A stretch of DNA of 64,000 nt from an uncultured Chthonomonadaceae bacterium (GTDB taxonomy: Bacteria > Armatimonadota > Fimbriimonadia > Fimbriimonadales > Fimbriimonadaceae): the NCBI GenBank assembly GCA_946479035.1, contig CAMLDW010000004.1:1-64000 (forward strand). The letters are read 5' to 3'. Shown in pieces: positions 24,969 to 33,254 of the stretch. The notes beneath the pieces are model-generated. The model did not search any database, was not told the origin of the DNA, and worked only from the letters and a program-made list of their open reading frames with translations. Within the stretch, counting starts at the first letter, position 1, and every line of letters starts with the position of its first letter. A program made the translations under genes and the position numbers.

Positions 24969-25634
24969 CTACTGCTTGCCGACGAGCGCTTCCCGCAGGG
25001 AGTCGGCCTGTGTGGTTTCGACAATAGCCACGAGCATGTCGTCGACTTGCAATATCGTTTCTTTGGAGGCCTGCATCCCGTGCCCGTCTCGGACGAGGTA
25101 GGCGATGAAGCTGCCGGGGGGCAGGTGGATGTCGCCGACGGTTTTGCCGATGAGCGAGGAGCGCGGGGAGAGCACGTTTTCGACGATCTCCACGTTTCCG
25201 CGGTGCAATGCGGCCACGGGGACAAGGTCGTCGCTCGAGATCTGCTGCACGATCAAGCTGTAGATGATGCTCGTCGCGCTGACCGTCTCCGTGATGCCGA
25301 TCTGGCGGAAGGTCTCCTCGTGGCTAGGGTCGTTCACGCGCGCGATGATGCGATCGACCTTCCAGACCTCTTTGGCCAGTTGGCACACGACGAAGTTGTC
25401 CTCGTCCTCGCCTGTGACCGCGGCAAGGACGTCTGCGCGGTTGAATCCAGCCTCCTTCTGCGTATAGACCTCGCAGCCGTCGCCGTAGAGCACGTGCTCG
25501 TCGCCGAGTAGATTGGCCAGCTTGCCAGCGGTACCGGCGTCCTTTTCCAAGATCAGGACCTCCTCGCCGCGCGCGATGAGGCGCTTCGCGAGCTGGATAC
25601 CGACGTTGCCGCCACCGACGAGGATCATGTACAC
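24969..25634 (-). CDS. TrkA-type potassium-channel regulatory protein (TrkA_N + TrkA_C)
   Basis: A 221-residue cytoplasmic regulator of a K+ transporter. The N-terminal Rossmann RCK domain begins MYMILVGGGNVGIQLAKRL, with Glu in LILEKD at the end of beta-2, which suits NAD(H) binding. A TrkA_C domain follows from about residue 140 (SSLIGKTVGDIHLPPGSF). Classical TrkA has two N+C units in one chain; here there is one unit plus a separate half-protein encoded 4 bp upstream. No TrkH/KtrB channel gene is in the window. Confidence 0.88.
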   Translation of the reverse strand: MYMILVGGGNVGIQLAKRLIARGEEVLILEKDAGTAGKLANLLGDEHVLYGDGCEVYTQKEAGFNRADVLAAVTGEDEDNFVVCQLAKEVWKVDRIIARVNDPSHEETFRQIGITETVSATSIIYSLIVQQISSDDLVPVAALHRGNVEIVENVLSPRSSLIGKTVGDIHLPPGSFIAYLVRDGHGMQASKETILQVDDMLVAIVETTQADSLREALVGKQ

Positions 25635-25638
25635 GGCG

Positions 25639-26091
25639 TTAGAACTCCAGCACCTTGGGAAGGACGTTGTACTTGTCGATTTCTTTGTACGTCTCGCTCG
25701 TTAGCCAGTCGCGGCACATGCCTGAAAGGAGGCTGCTGGCGTTTATGCAGAAGATCCCCATCTTCCGGTACGCGTCTGCTCGTTGCGGGTCTGCGACTTT
25801 GACGCAGACCTTTGCGTTAGGGTACTTGCTGCGAATGATGTGTGCAGCCATGAGGTTGGTGTTGTCGCCGCGCGTCACGGCGAAGAATGCGTCGGCCTGG
25901 TCCACGCCCGACTTGGCGATCACGTCCTCATCTAGCCCGTTCCCCAAAACGATCCGGCACGGGTACTGTTTGCCGAGCCGGCGGAGCGACTCTGGGTTCC
26001 GCTCGACGACCGTGACCTTGTGCCCTGCCGCAGAGAGCTCGAGGGCCAGGGTAGCTCCTGTGCGTCCGCAGCCCAATATGACGACGTTCAT
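25639..26091 (-). CDS. TrkA_N (RCK) domain protein without TrkA_C
   Basis: A 150-residue protein made of one NAD-binding RCK domain: MNVVILGCGRTGATLALEL (residues 1-19), Glu in VTVVERN, GNGLDEDVIAKSGV and AFFAVTRGDNTNLMAA. The chain stops after a short helical tail with no TrkA_C domain. The start at 26091 begins right at the Rossmann strand; a longer in-frame ATG at 26205 would run into glnD. It lies between glnD (11 bp) and the full TrkA protein (4 bp), so the two TrkA proteins probably act as a heteromeric gating ring. Confidence 0.86.
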   Translation of the reverse strand: MNVVILGCGRTGATLALELSAAGHKVTVVERNPESLRRLGKQYPCRIVLGNGLDEDVIAKSGVDQADAFFAVTRGDNTNLMAAHIIRSKYPNAKVCVKVADPQRADAYRKMGIFCINASSLLSGMCRDWLTSETYKEIDKYNVLPKVLEF

Positions 26092-26102
26092 TCGGCGAAC
26101 CA

Positions 26103-28478
26103 CTATACCTTTTGGGATTTGAGGGCCTCTGCGACCGTCTCTGGGTCGAGTTGCGCTCCCTCCGGGCCCGTCACGTAGAACGCGGCCGTGCCGCTGCCCG
26201 CCCACTGCCCGACCCGGGCGCTCAGGATGTTGACGCCCCCCAGCGAGAGCTGCCGCGCGAGCCTATAAGCCAGACCGCGGCCCCTCGGCGCCTGCACTTC
26301 GACGATCGCCGGATGGCCGGCGATGAACTGGTAGGTGAGGTCCTGTTGCGTCCGGTCGGGATCCTTCTTGGCTTCGACCAGCGCGTCCCGCGCTTCAATC
26401 CTGCCTTCGAGCACGCTCGTCAACGTCTCGACGAGACGCCTTGCCGTGGCACGAGGGACGGGCCTGCCGCCGAACGCGACAGTAATGGTGTCGAGCGCGA
26501 CGGGCACAGTGTCGTTCGTGGTCGAGGCGCGGATTGCGATGATGCTGAGGTCGAGCGCGTAGAGCACCGCGAGTATTCGGCTGAGTAGGCCCTTGGCGTC
26601 CGGGCAGCACACGGTGACGTCGGTCGCGCCCATTTCTGGCATGTCGTGCAGAACGACCGTTGAATCGCCCTTCTTCGCTGCTTGAACAAGCCCGAAGTGC
26701 GCTCGAGAGAGCGACGGTTCGGTACTGATCAAGTAGTGCGCGGGCATCGAGTCGAGGAAGGCCTCGAACTCCTTGGGATGAACGTCGCCCTTTGAAAGCT
26801 CGAGCATGCGCCGACGGTAGATCGCTGAGTCGGTCGACGGCGCTTCGCCCGCAGTCATCGCGCTGAGGGTGCGCACATAGAGCTCCCGGACGAAAGTTTC
26901 CTGGGCAGGTGTCCAAGCCTGTGAGTTGACGGCCGTGACGTCTGCCCAAGTCAGTAGGGCAAGCATTGCGAGCCGCTCGGGGCTCTGCACCTTGTGTGCG
27001 AACTCGATCGCCGTCTCTGGGTTGAGGACGTCGCGCATTCGCACCGTGCGGTCGAACGCGAGGTGCTCCTCGACGAGCCAGCAGACCGTGTCCTTTGTGG
27101 ACTCGTATACCCCCCAGCGCGCGCATACTTCCGCCGCGATCTGCGCGCCGATCTCTGGATGGCGCGCCTCGTCCTGCGCGCGCCCGACGTCGTGCAGCAG
27201 CGCCGCAAGGTAGAGCGGCGCAGGGTCGCGGAGCTCCACGAACAGTGATCCGACGAAGGTGTCCGGCGGTGGCGAATCGAGGCTCCTAATGACTCGCAGC
27301 GTGTGTTCGAAGACGGTGAACTCGTGCGATGGGTCTTCAGGCATCAAGGTGCGGCAGGCTGTCAGTTCGGGCAGGAGCACGTCGAGCACGCCGCTCCTGT
27401 CCAGGTTCCTGAGCGTGCTCTCACCTGCAGAAACGGCTGCGAACGCCTCGCTCGCCTTGGCACCCTGGACAGGGTCGGCTTTGATGTCAGCGACGCGCAG
27501 GCCGAGCCGCGTGGCGTTAGCGATTCCCTTGGCCGCCTGACCAGCCGTGGCCCGCGCATCGATGCGGGCTTCGCCTCGCACGGCCTCGACGTGCGGCGCC
27601 AGTGGAAAGCGAGAATCTTGCAGGCGGTCGAGGCACTTCCTGAATACGTCGTCGAGCACGGCCAGCGAACCCGCCAAGCGCGAGCCGAAAGCGCGCGGCT
27701 CTTCGCCAAGCAGCGCAGCGACTTCGGCGCGGCGGCCGTGAGCCAGCGTGTCGAAGTGCTTGCCGGTGACAAGGTGCAAGAGGTTTCTAGCACGCAGCAC
27801 CTCGTCGTAGGCGCCTGTCGGGCGGGACATCCGTTCGCCGATTGCCGCACCGATCCAGTTCGCAGTCTGAAAGCTGCGCAGTCCGCCAGCGCCGTGCTTG
27901 AGGTCCGGCTGCGTGGCGTACGGCGTGTCATTGGAGCGCTCGTGCGCCGCCCTCTGCTCTTCGATCTTGTCGATGACAAATTCGGCGACGGGAAAAGTCG
28001 CCCAGAATGCGCTCATGAGCGTCTCGTGCGCCTCGTGTGAGCCGACTACGCAGCGCGCGTCGAGCAGTCCGCTGCGCGTCTTGGGGTCGAGCCCTGCGCA
28101 ATCGGCCACGAAGCGCAGCGAGTAGCCGAGCTTAAGTCCGAGCCCGTCGACGATCGAATCGTGGGCGCCACGGAACAAGACCTTGACCGCGCGCTCGAGC
28201 TCAGGGTGCGACTCGTCGAGAGGAACGACGGTCAAGTCGACGTCGCTCCACGGGGCGAGCTCTCTGCGGCCGTAGCCTCCCGTTGCTATGACTGCGAGCT
28301 GGGGCAAGTCCTCGATCTTGGAGATGAGCCCGGCGAACACCCCGCGAACGAGCTCGTCCAGCACGTCCGTTTGCCGCTCGCACCAATCGAGGCCAGAGGG
28401 CTGCTCGCGCAGGTCTTGCAACAGGCCCTTCCGCCTCTCAGAAAGGCGCTCGGTGCGTTCTCCGTCTGTGATGCTCAT
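26103..28478 (-). CDS. glnD: GlnD-type PII uridylyltransferase/uridylyl-removing enzyme
   Basis: Bifunctional nitrogen sensor that adds and removes UMP from PII proteins in response to glutamine. Along 791 residues: nucleotidyltransferase motif ATGGYGRRELAPWSDVDLTVV near residue 65, PII-UTase linker helices (KHGAGGLRSFQTANWIGAA), an HD hydrolase domain with LLHDVGRAQDEARHPEIG near 430, and two C-terminal ACT domains (TDVTVCCPDAKGLLSRIL near 620 and PAIVEVQAPRGRGLAYRL near 730). It is shorter than many GlnD proteins but has every domain. It overlaps the upstream membrane-protein gene by 4 bp, placing it in an operon led by an ECF sigma factor, an unusual setting. Confidence 0.9.
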   Translation of the reverse strand: MSITDGERTERLSERRKGLLQDLREQPSGLDWCERQTDVLDELVRGVFAGLISKIEDLPQLAVIATGGYGRRELAPWSDVDLTVVPLDESHPELERAVKVLFRGAHDSIVDGLGLKLGYSLRFVADCAGLDPKTRSGLLDARCVVGSHEAHETLMSAFWATFPVAEFVIDKIEEQRAAHERSNDTPYATQPDLKHGAGGLRSFQTANWIGAAIGERMSRPTGAYDEVLRARNLLHLVTGKHFDTLAHGRRAEVAALLGEEPRAFGSRLAGSLAVLDDVFRKCLDRLQDSRFPLAPHVEAVRGEARIDARATAGQAAKGIANATRLGLRVADIKADPVQGAKASEAFAAVSAGESTLRNLDRSGVLDVLLPELTACRTLMPEDPSHEFTVFEHTLRVIRSLDSPPPDTFVGSLFVELRDPAPLYLAALLHDVGRAQDEARHPEIGAQIAAEVCARWGVYESTKDTVCWLVEEHLAFDRTVRMRDVLNPETAIEFAHKVQSPERLAMLALLTWADVTAVNSQAWTPAQETFVRELYVRTLSAMTAGEAPSTDSAIYRRRMLELSKGDVHPKEFEAFLDSMPAHYLISTEPSLSRAHFGLVQAAKKGDSTVVLHDMPEMGATDVTVCCPDAKGLLSRILAVLYALDLSIIAIRASTTNDTVPVALDTITVAFGGRPVPRATARRLVETLTSVLEGRIEARDALVEAKKDPDRTQQDLTYQFIAGHPAIVEVQAPRGRGLAYRLARQLSLGGVNILSARVGQWAGSGTAAFYVTGPEGAQLDPETVAEALKSQKV

Positions 28479-30043
28479 TTGCGCGTAAGGTAGTAGGTCG
28501 GCTCATTCTGGAAGATTTTCGAGAGCGAGTCCCCGACCGACTTGTCCATGGCGATCGCAAAAGGCACGACGACGACGCCCGCGGCGAAGCATCCTAGGCA
28601 CACGGTAGCGCCGAACTTGGCAAGGGAGGGGCCAGCCAGCCTTTCGGCTGGGATTCGTGATAAAAAGCCCCAGACCGAGGCCGTCACCGCCGCAAGGCTG
28701 ACGACGACGCCGGCGAGGCTCAGGAGCGCGAAGTCGCTGAGCGCCAGGCCCTTGGCCACGCCAGCCTCTTCAAGGAGGTATTGGCCGGGCAGGGACCGCT
28801 CAACCAAGCAGACCGCCATTACCAACGAGAAGCCAACGGACAGGATCGCGATCGTCAGGGAGTACGCTGTTCCAAGCCCGCCGGGAGCGGCTTGCCTTTG
28901 GTTGTCGTGCCGGATGCCGAATGTACCGAGGGAGACCGACGCCCACAGAGCCGGGAAGAAGAGGCGCGTCGCGAAGTAGACGGCCCCGCCTAGGATTACT
29001 CCGAGGAGTTGCGTCCACGGCGGCGTCAACAGTCGTTGGAGAAACCTTGACCGTTCGAACATCCATCCGAGAAGGTAGATCGCGGCCCCAATTACGCCGA
29101 TGGATACTAGAGCGCCCGGGAGGGATCCCACCACCATGCTTTCTAGAACGAGCGCCGTATAGTGCCGTTTGGTCTCCTTGGGGCTGATGAGCGCTGTGCG
29201 TCCGTCGTTTTCTCGATATGTCGCGGCTACTTCCAGGTCGGAAGGCGGCTTTTGTGCAGCTGCGAGGTCGATAAAGTCGTCTCGCGCGGTGATGAGTGTG
29301 CGCGGGCTGACCTTTGCGGCGGTGCCCTTGAGCTCTTGAGGCGAGGTGAGCGTGCAGTATGCAGCGAGCTCGGTTATCTCTATTCCAAGAACGGCGCCTT
29401 CCACGCTCTTGCAGCCGTCGCGGACGAGCCTACCATTGCGCAGCGTGGCGAGCCTGAGCTCGAATTCCTTTGCTCCGTCTCCGCGCAGAACCTGCCTCGC
29501 GTAGGCAAGCACTGTACGCGGCACTGCCGATGACTTACGGCTGGCGACCAAGGCGTAGTGCCAGCTCAGGAGCGTGCCCGACTCTTTCTGCACGCCGTCC
29601 ACTACCCTGGCCAGCCGGTCGTTTTGGTAGTCATCCCAGCGGCTGGCAAGCGACGCCGTTCTCCAGGCCTTGATGGAAACTTCTTCGTTGCCCAAGCGGC
29701 GTTGAAAAACTGCCTCTGCCTGGCGCCAATAGGCGTTGTCGGGGTCGCGCTCGGCTGCGGCCTGTGCGACCTCGACGAGCAGAAGCGTCTGCTCACGGGT
29801 CAGTTTTCTACCGCCGAACTCGCGCTCGCAGGCAGTCACGATCCAGAGGCTAGCGTCTTCGAAAGTGCGCGGCTCGGGCAACGCACCGAGGTTTTCGGGC
29901 AGGCTCGCGGTCTGGTGGAGGTACGGCGAGTCGCCCAGCACCCAGACGCCTTGCGTGATGTAAGGGCGCGAGAACGGGTGCAGCAAGAGGACCAGGAAGG
30001 CGCCCACGAGCACCCCGTAGAAAGCGCGCAGGGACGGGCTCAT
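28475..30043 (-). CDS. Membrane protein of unknown function in the ECF sigma operon
   Basis: A 522-residue protein with one transmembrane helix at residues 8-24, a soluble region of about 270 residues (probably periplasmic), and five helices from about residue 307 to 505. The soluble part includes a helical stretch with regularly spaced Ala, Trp and Arg residues (TPR-like in feel, for example LLVEVAQAAAERDPDNAYWRQ split over two helices), but no clear motif. It overlaps the anti-sigma gene and glnD by 4 bp each. A role in signal sensing for the anti-sigma factor can be imagined from position, but nothing in the sequence proves it. Confidence 0.72.
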   Translation of the reverse strand: MSPSLRAFYGVLVGAFLVLLLHPFSRPYITQGVWVLGDSPYLHQTASLPENLGALPEPRTFEDASLWIVTACEREFGGRKLTREQTLLLVEVAQAAAERDPDNAYWRQAEAVFQRRLGNEEVSIKAWRTASLASRWDDYQNDRLARVVDGVQKESGTLLSWHYALVASRKSSAVPRTVLAYARQVLRGDGAKEFELRLATLRNGRLVRDGCKSVEGAVLGIEITELAAYCTLTSPQELKGTAAKVSPRTLITARDDFIDLAAAQKPPSDLEVAATYRENDGRTALISPKETKRHYTALVLESMVVGSLPGALVSIGVIGAAIYLLGWMFERSRFLQRLLTPPWTQLLGVILGGAVYFATRLFFPALWASVSLGTFGIRHDNQRQAAPGGLGTAYSLTIAILSVGFSLVMAVCLVERSLPGQYLLEEAGVAKGLALSDFALLSLAGVVVSLAAVTASVWGFLSRIPAERLAGPSLAKFGATVCLGCFAAGVVVVPFAIAMDKSVGDSLSKIFQNEPTYYLTRK

Positions 30044-30477
30044 TGCGTCGGATCGGCGCTGAGCGAATCCCCGAAGTCAGGGATGTCGAGCTGCCGTTCC
30101 GTGCTCAATTGTGCCTCACGGTCCTTGAGGTTGACGTCGTTGGCCCTCGGGGCCGCGAAAAGGATCTGTAGCACGGCCATCATTGCGACGCTCGCTACCA
30201 CAGCGCCCGCGACGGCCGGCATCCAGTAGGAGACTGCGCGCGCGCGCTGCTCCACCCGCCATCTGCGGATGAAGCGCGACTCGAAACCGAGGTCCGGAGC
30301 AGGCTCGAACGCTGCTGCCCGAAGCGCTGCCATCGCCGCCATGGTGACCGCATGGTCTGTCTGGCACTTGTCGCAGGCCTGCTCGTGGCGCGAAAGGAAG
30401 GCTTCTTGCCGCTGAGACGCACGACCGTCCTCAGAAAGCAACTTGATGCGCCTGTACTTTGCGCAGGCGTTGAACAT
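30040..30477 (-). CDS. Zinc-finger anti-sigma factor
   Basis: A 145-residue single-pass membrane protein. The N-terminal cytoplasmic part contains the zinc-binding anti-sigma (ZAS) pattern H-x3-C-x2-C in HEQACDKC at residues 31-38, with an upstream Cys near residue 5. A transmembrane helix (MPAVAGAVVASVAMMAVLQILF) covers about residues 86-107, and a short outer tail of about 37 residues follows. It lies 2 bp after the ECF sigma gene, as expected for a cognate pair that is released by an envelope signal. The start at 30477 was chosen because longer in-frame starts fall within the sigma gene. Confidence 0.82.
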   Translation of the reverse strand: MFNACAKYRRIKLLSEDGRASQRQEAFLSRHEQACDKCQTDHAVTMAAMAALRAAAFEPAPDLGFESRFIRRWRVEQRARAVSYWMPAVAGAVVASVAMMAVLQILFAAPRANDVNLKDREAQLSTERQLDIPDFGDSLSADPTQ

Positions 30478-30479
30478 GC

Positions 30480-31040
30480 TTACGCTTCTCCCGTCGCTGC
30501 GACCCACAGGACCCTGAACCTCTCCCTTGCGGTGTGGAGCCTTGATCGGACCGTGCCCACAGGCACGCGCATCATGTCCGCGACCTCCTCGTAGCTGAGC
30601 TGCTCCATCTCTCGCAGCACCAGCGTCAGTCGCAGCTCTGGCGAAAGCTCTTCCAGGAGGTCGTGGATGACGACCTTGGTCTCGATCTGCTGACCGCGGC
30701 TCGGCTCGGGCTTGTCCACGACCATGGACTCCGTCTTTCTTGAGCGGAGCCGGTCCATGCACAGCCTGATGCAGATCTTGTAGATGTACCCCGAGAAGGC
30801 GCTGTCCTCGCGCAGCTTGTGCAGCTCGCGGAACGCTTTGAGGAACGCCTCTTGGGTCACGTCCTCTGCCTCAAACGAGTCGCGAAGGACGTTGGCGGCC
30901 ACGCGCACGAGCCGGGTGCGGTGCTTGGCGATCAGGGCGGCCATGGCGGACTCGTCCCCATGGCGGCAGCGCTCGATCCACTGTAACTCCTCGAGCGCCT
31001 GCTCGTTCCTTGACTGTATGGCGACTTGTGCCCTGTCCAT
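30480..31040 (-). CDS. ECF (group IV) RNA polymerase sigma factor
   Basis: A 186-residue sigma-70 family protein with only regions 2 and 4. Region 2 includes DVTQEAFLKAFRELHKLRED near residue 62, with the AFSGYIYKICIRLCMDRLR helix that recognises the -10. Region 4 includes LPSELRL-like ELSPELRLTLVLREMEQLSYEEVADMM near 132 and the recognition helix VPVGTVRSRLHTARERFR. AGGAG lies 5 nt before the ATG and TAGAAT (31055-31060, minus) is the likely -10, so the operon is transcribed from a normal-looking promoter with a leader. It heads a seven-gene operon. Confidence 0.93.
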   Translation of the reverse strand: MDRAQVAIQSRNEQALEELQWIERCRHGDESAMAALIAKHRTRLVRVAANVLRDSFEAEDVTQEAFLKAFRELHKLREDSAFSGYIYKICIRLCMDRLRSRKTESMVVDKPEPSRGQQIETKVVIHDLLEELSPELRLTLVLREMEQLSYEEVADMMRVPVGTVRSRLHTARERFRVLWVAATGEA

Positions 31041-31054
31041 GACGGCTCCTGTCT

Positions 31055-31060
31055 ATTCTA
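31055..31060 (-). promoter_or_regulatory. -10-like TAGAAT of the ECF sigma operon
   Basis: TAGAAT on the minus strand ends 14 nt before the sigma ATG at 31040, with an AGGAG Shine-Dalgarno between. It contrasts with the leaderless-type starts elsewhere. About 60 bp lie between this hexamer and the divergent TAGAAT at 31119-31124. Confidence 0.5.
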
Positions 31061-31118
31061 TCACGACGGGTCCGGAAAGCCAAGAAGTTCTGGCCGGGGC
31101 GCTTTCCAGGTTCGCCGG

Positions 31119-31124
31119 TAGAAT
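31119..31124 (+). promoter_or_regulatory. -10-like TAGAAT for the LptA/LptD-like gene
   Basis: TAGAAT lies 15 nt before the ATG at 31140, giving a leader of only about 8 nt and no Shine-Dalgarno. Confidence 0.45.
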
Positions 31125-31139
31125 CCGCTGACCCAGCCC

Positions 31140-32687
31140 ATGCTCTTTTCCGTCCCCATCCTGCTGCCCAGCCAGCCGGGAGCGGCCCCGCCCGCCCTGG
31201 CCCTGCAGCAGGGCCAGACGATGGAGTACCAGGGGCTGAAAGTCGAGTACCAGACGGTCTCCTTCGAGGCGGACGGCTCTACGGCGGTGTTCGGAGGGCC
31301 GATCAAGGCGACCTACGACCAGACCGTGATCACGTCGCAGACGCTCAAGCTGAACTACCAAGAACAGACGGGGGTCGCTGAGGGCGGCGTCGTGCTCACG
31401 GACCCCGCCGCGCACATGACCACGGACCGGCTGGAGTTCAACTGGAAGCTGAAGACCGGCTCGGCCAATAAGGTGTACGTGCAGGTCGGCAACATGCGGA
31501 TCCGCGCTGAGACCTTGGACATCGCGCCGGAAGAGTGGAACATGAAGTCGGTCCGTGCCACGCTCTCTCGCCGAAAGAACCCGCAATACGAGATCATCGC
31601 CAAGAGCGCGCGCATCAAGCCCGGCCAGGAGGGCGTTGCGAGCAGAGTCTCGCTCAACTTGTTCGGGCTTCACATCGGCAGCGTGCCGGAGATGCGTTTC
31701 GGACTAGACCCGCGCATCGACGGGTTTAACCTGCCCTCCATCGTGGAACGCAAGGGCGCAGGGCTCGGCGTCTCGTGGAACAGCAGCTTCTTTCTCGGAG
31801 AGAAGTTCGTGCTCGGCGGCACCTTTGGCGCTTTCCCGCAGCGGTTTCCAGGCTACAGCGCGGACATTACATGGATGGACGCGGACCCGAACAAGGTGTT
31901 CCGCCGGCTCAAGCCGCAAGAGGACCTGATCGAACAGACCGGAGACGGTTGGTTCGACAACATATCCGTGCGCGGGCCAAGGAGCGAGGCCCTCACCATC
32001 GGCAGCCCGCGCCTTCTGTACAAGCTGGGCACGCGCTGGAACGGCAGCACTTTTGCACGCCCCGATAACTCGAAGGACGTCTCGAAGGCTTACGAGGCGG
32101 TCGTCGAATCGGCGGGCAGAGCGGACGGATTTAGCCTGCGCATCAACGCACGGATGCAGGACATCCGAGAGTCCTCAGACTCGCCGTTCGTCAACCGCTT
32201 TGCCTCTCAGTTGACGGCGCTCAGCCCCGCGTGGTATCTGGGCAGGGGCCTCGGTCTGCAGGTGCGCGCCGATGTCTTGAACACGATGAGCGCCGACAAC
32301 CAGTTCGGGTGGGTGCGCGGCCAGGCGTCCCTGCTCTGGAGCCCGATGAACGGGGTGACCATGGGGCTCGCGTACTCAGACTCTGACACGTTCGGCACGC
32401 CGGACTTCGGTTTTGATCGAAGGCTCTACGACCGTGCCGTGCACGGACGCATCGACTACATTCGTGGACCGTTCACACTGCGAGGGCTATGGAAGTACGA
32501 CCCTGTTTCTCACGCCATCTTTGACCACGAGTATGAGTTCGCGATCGTGGCAGAGAGCTTCGAACCGTTTATGGTGTGGCGCCAACAGCCGAGCGACTTT
32601 CGCATCGGCGTGCGGTTCAGGATCTCTGAGTTCCGCCAGCGCTTGCAGAGACGGCAAGTCAAACGGGAAGTGCAGCAGCCGTTCTAA
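31140..32687 (+). CDS. LptA/OstA-LptD-like outer-membrane LPS transport protein
   Basis: A 515-residue exported protein. After a short signal segment (residues 1-20), residues about 25-150 form the repeating beta-jelly-roll of the LptA/OstA domain (GLKVEYQTVSFEADGSTAVFGG is typical, followed by VITSQTLKLNYQEQTGVAEGG). The remaining 350 residues have alternating strands with aromatic girdles (GLGVSWNSSFFLG, ALSPAWYLGRGLGLQVRADVL) that fit an LptD-like beta-barrel. Such proteins carry LPS to the outer leaflet, which agrees with kdsB in this window. It is shorter than E. coli LptD and has no Cys pairs. Its stop overlaps the convergent small gene's stop by 4 bp. Confidence 0.75.
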   Translation: MLFSVPILLPSQPGAAPPALALQQGQTMEYQGLKVEYQTVSFEADGSTAVFGGPIKATYDQTVITSQTLKLNYQEQTGVAEGGVVLTDPAAHMTTDRLEFNWKLKTGSANKVYVQVGNMRIRAETLDIAPEEWNMKSVRATLSRRKNPQYEIIAKSARIKPGQEGVASRVSLNLFGLHIGSVPEMRFGLDPRIDGFNLPSIVERKGAGLGVSWNSSFFLGEKFVLGGTFGAFPQRFPGYSADITWMDADPNKVFRRLKPQEDLIEQTGDGWFDNISVRGPRSEALTIGSPRLLYKLGTRWNGSTFARPDNSKDVSKAYEAVVESAGRADGFSLRINARMQDIRESSDSPFVNRFASQLTALSPAWYLGRGLGLQVRADVLNTMSADNQFGWVRGQASLLWSPMNGVTMGLAYSDSDTFGTPDFGFDRRLYDRAVHGRIDYIRGPFTLRGLWKYDPVSHAIFDHEYEFAIVAESFEPFMVWRQQPSDFRIGVRFRISEFRQRLQRRQVKREVQQPF

Positions 32688-32899
32688 GCGGTCTTAAGGG
32701 TGCGCCGTTGGATCGGCCGGCAGGAGACTACTCGGTCGAGCCGGATCTCACCGATGTCCAGGATCAGGCACGGGCCGTAGAGCGGCAGAAAACCGATGTC
32801 GAACAGCTCAGCGGTCTGGAAGAAGACGTTTCCGGACTTGTCCGTGTACTCGACTTCTACGACCTTGCCGACGTGCGCCTTGACCTCAGAAGATAGCAT
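32684..32899 (-). CDS. Small protein of unknown function
   Basis: A 71-residue cytoplasmic protein. The composition (VGKVVEVEYTDKSGNVFF, then a Pro/Leu-rich turn and LDIGEIRLDRVVSCRPIQRR) suggests a compact SH3-like or Sm-like beta-barrel. The start at 32899 leaves a residue order without the Pro/Arg-rich N-terminal junk of the longer in-frame version. The stop TAG shares CTAA with the LptD-like gene's TAA. No family is recognised. Confidence 0.65.
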   Translation of the reverse strand: MLSSEVKAHVGKVVEVEYTDKSGNVFFQTAELFDIGFLPLYGPCLILDIGEIRLDRVVSCRPIQRRTLKTA

Positions 32900-33011
32900 G
32901 GGTGAAACCTCGCGCGGCAGCCAACGCGCCGCGCACAGGTTGATTCTCGGCGGCGGGCGGTGGAGGCTCACCGGCAAGAGTAACGGTTCGGGCGGTGGGC
33001 CCGGGGCCCTA

Positions 33012-33161
33012 TATCCTTGGTTAGCGGGAACCTGGCGGGGCCGGTGGGTGTATTCCATTCAGCCTCCCAAGCAAACGGCCGTGCGGCCAATCGCATTTCA
33101 GGCGCGCGGTCAGGAAGGCTACTTTTCTCCAGCCGGCCCGCGAAAGCGGGCCGGTCTTTCT
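33012..33161 (+). ncRNA. Candidate small RNA or attenuated leader upstream of dnaE
   Basis: The 355-bp gap 32900-33254 has no convincing gene. It has a TATCCT hexamer (33012-33017), then about 115 nt, then a textbook intrinsic terminator: CCGGCCCGC (33133-33141), GAAA loop, GCGGGCCGG (33146-33154), TCTTTCT. An upstream segment, GGCGGGGCCGG (33034-33044), can also pair with the terminator's left arm with one bulge, so an alternative fold is possible. I do not recognise a known RNA family (not 4.5S, tmRNA, RNase P or a tRNA). Confidence 0.45.
33133..33161 (+). terminator. Intrinsic terminator
   Basis: A 9-bp perfect G/C stem with a GAAA tetraloop is followed by TCTTTCT. It is the clearest Rho-independent terminator in the window and lies 59 nt before the dnaE -10. 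Confidence 0.75.
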
Positions 33162-33219
33162 GCCGGTGTGTGGAGAACGCGGCGGGTTTCCAAGCTCCTA
33201 CGGGCGCCGGTTCGCCGTC

Positions 33220-33248
33220 CATACTTGTTGCCGGGCCTACGGCCCGGC
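33220..33248 (+). promoter_or_regulatory. dnaE -10 (CATACT) with 5'-end hairpin
   Basis: CATACT (33220-33225) predicts a start of transcription near 33231-33232. The first bases of the mRNA would then be the 8-bp hairpin GCCGGGCC (33230-33237), TAC loop, GGCCCGGC (33241-33248), ending 6 nt before the ATG at 33255. Confidence 0.5.
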
Positions 33249-33254
33249 GACCCC

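Noticed and set aside
32796..33254. N-terminal extension of dnaE by 153 codons
   Set aside because: It runs through an intrinsic terminator and the dnaE promoter, and the PHP domain starts only at 33255.
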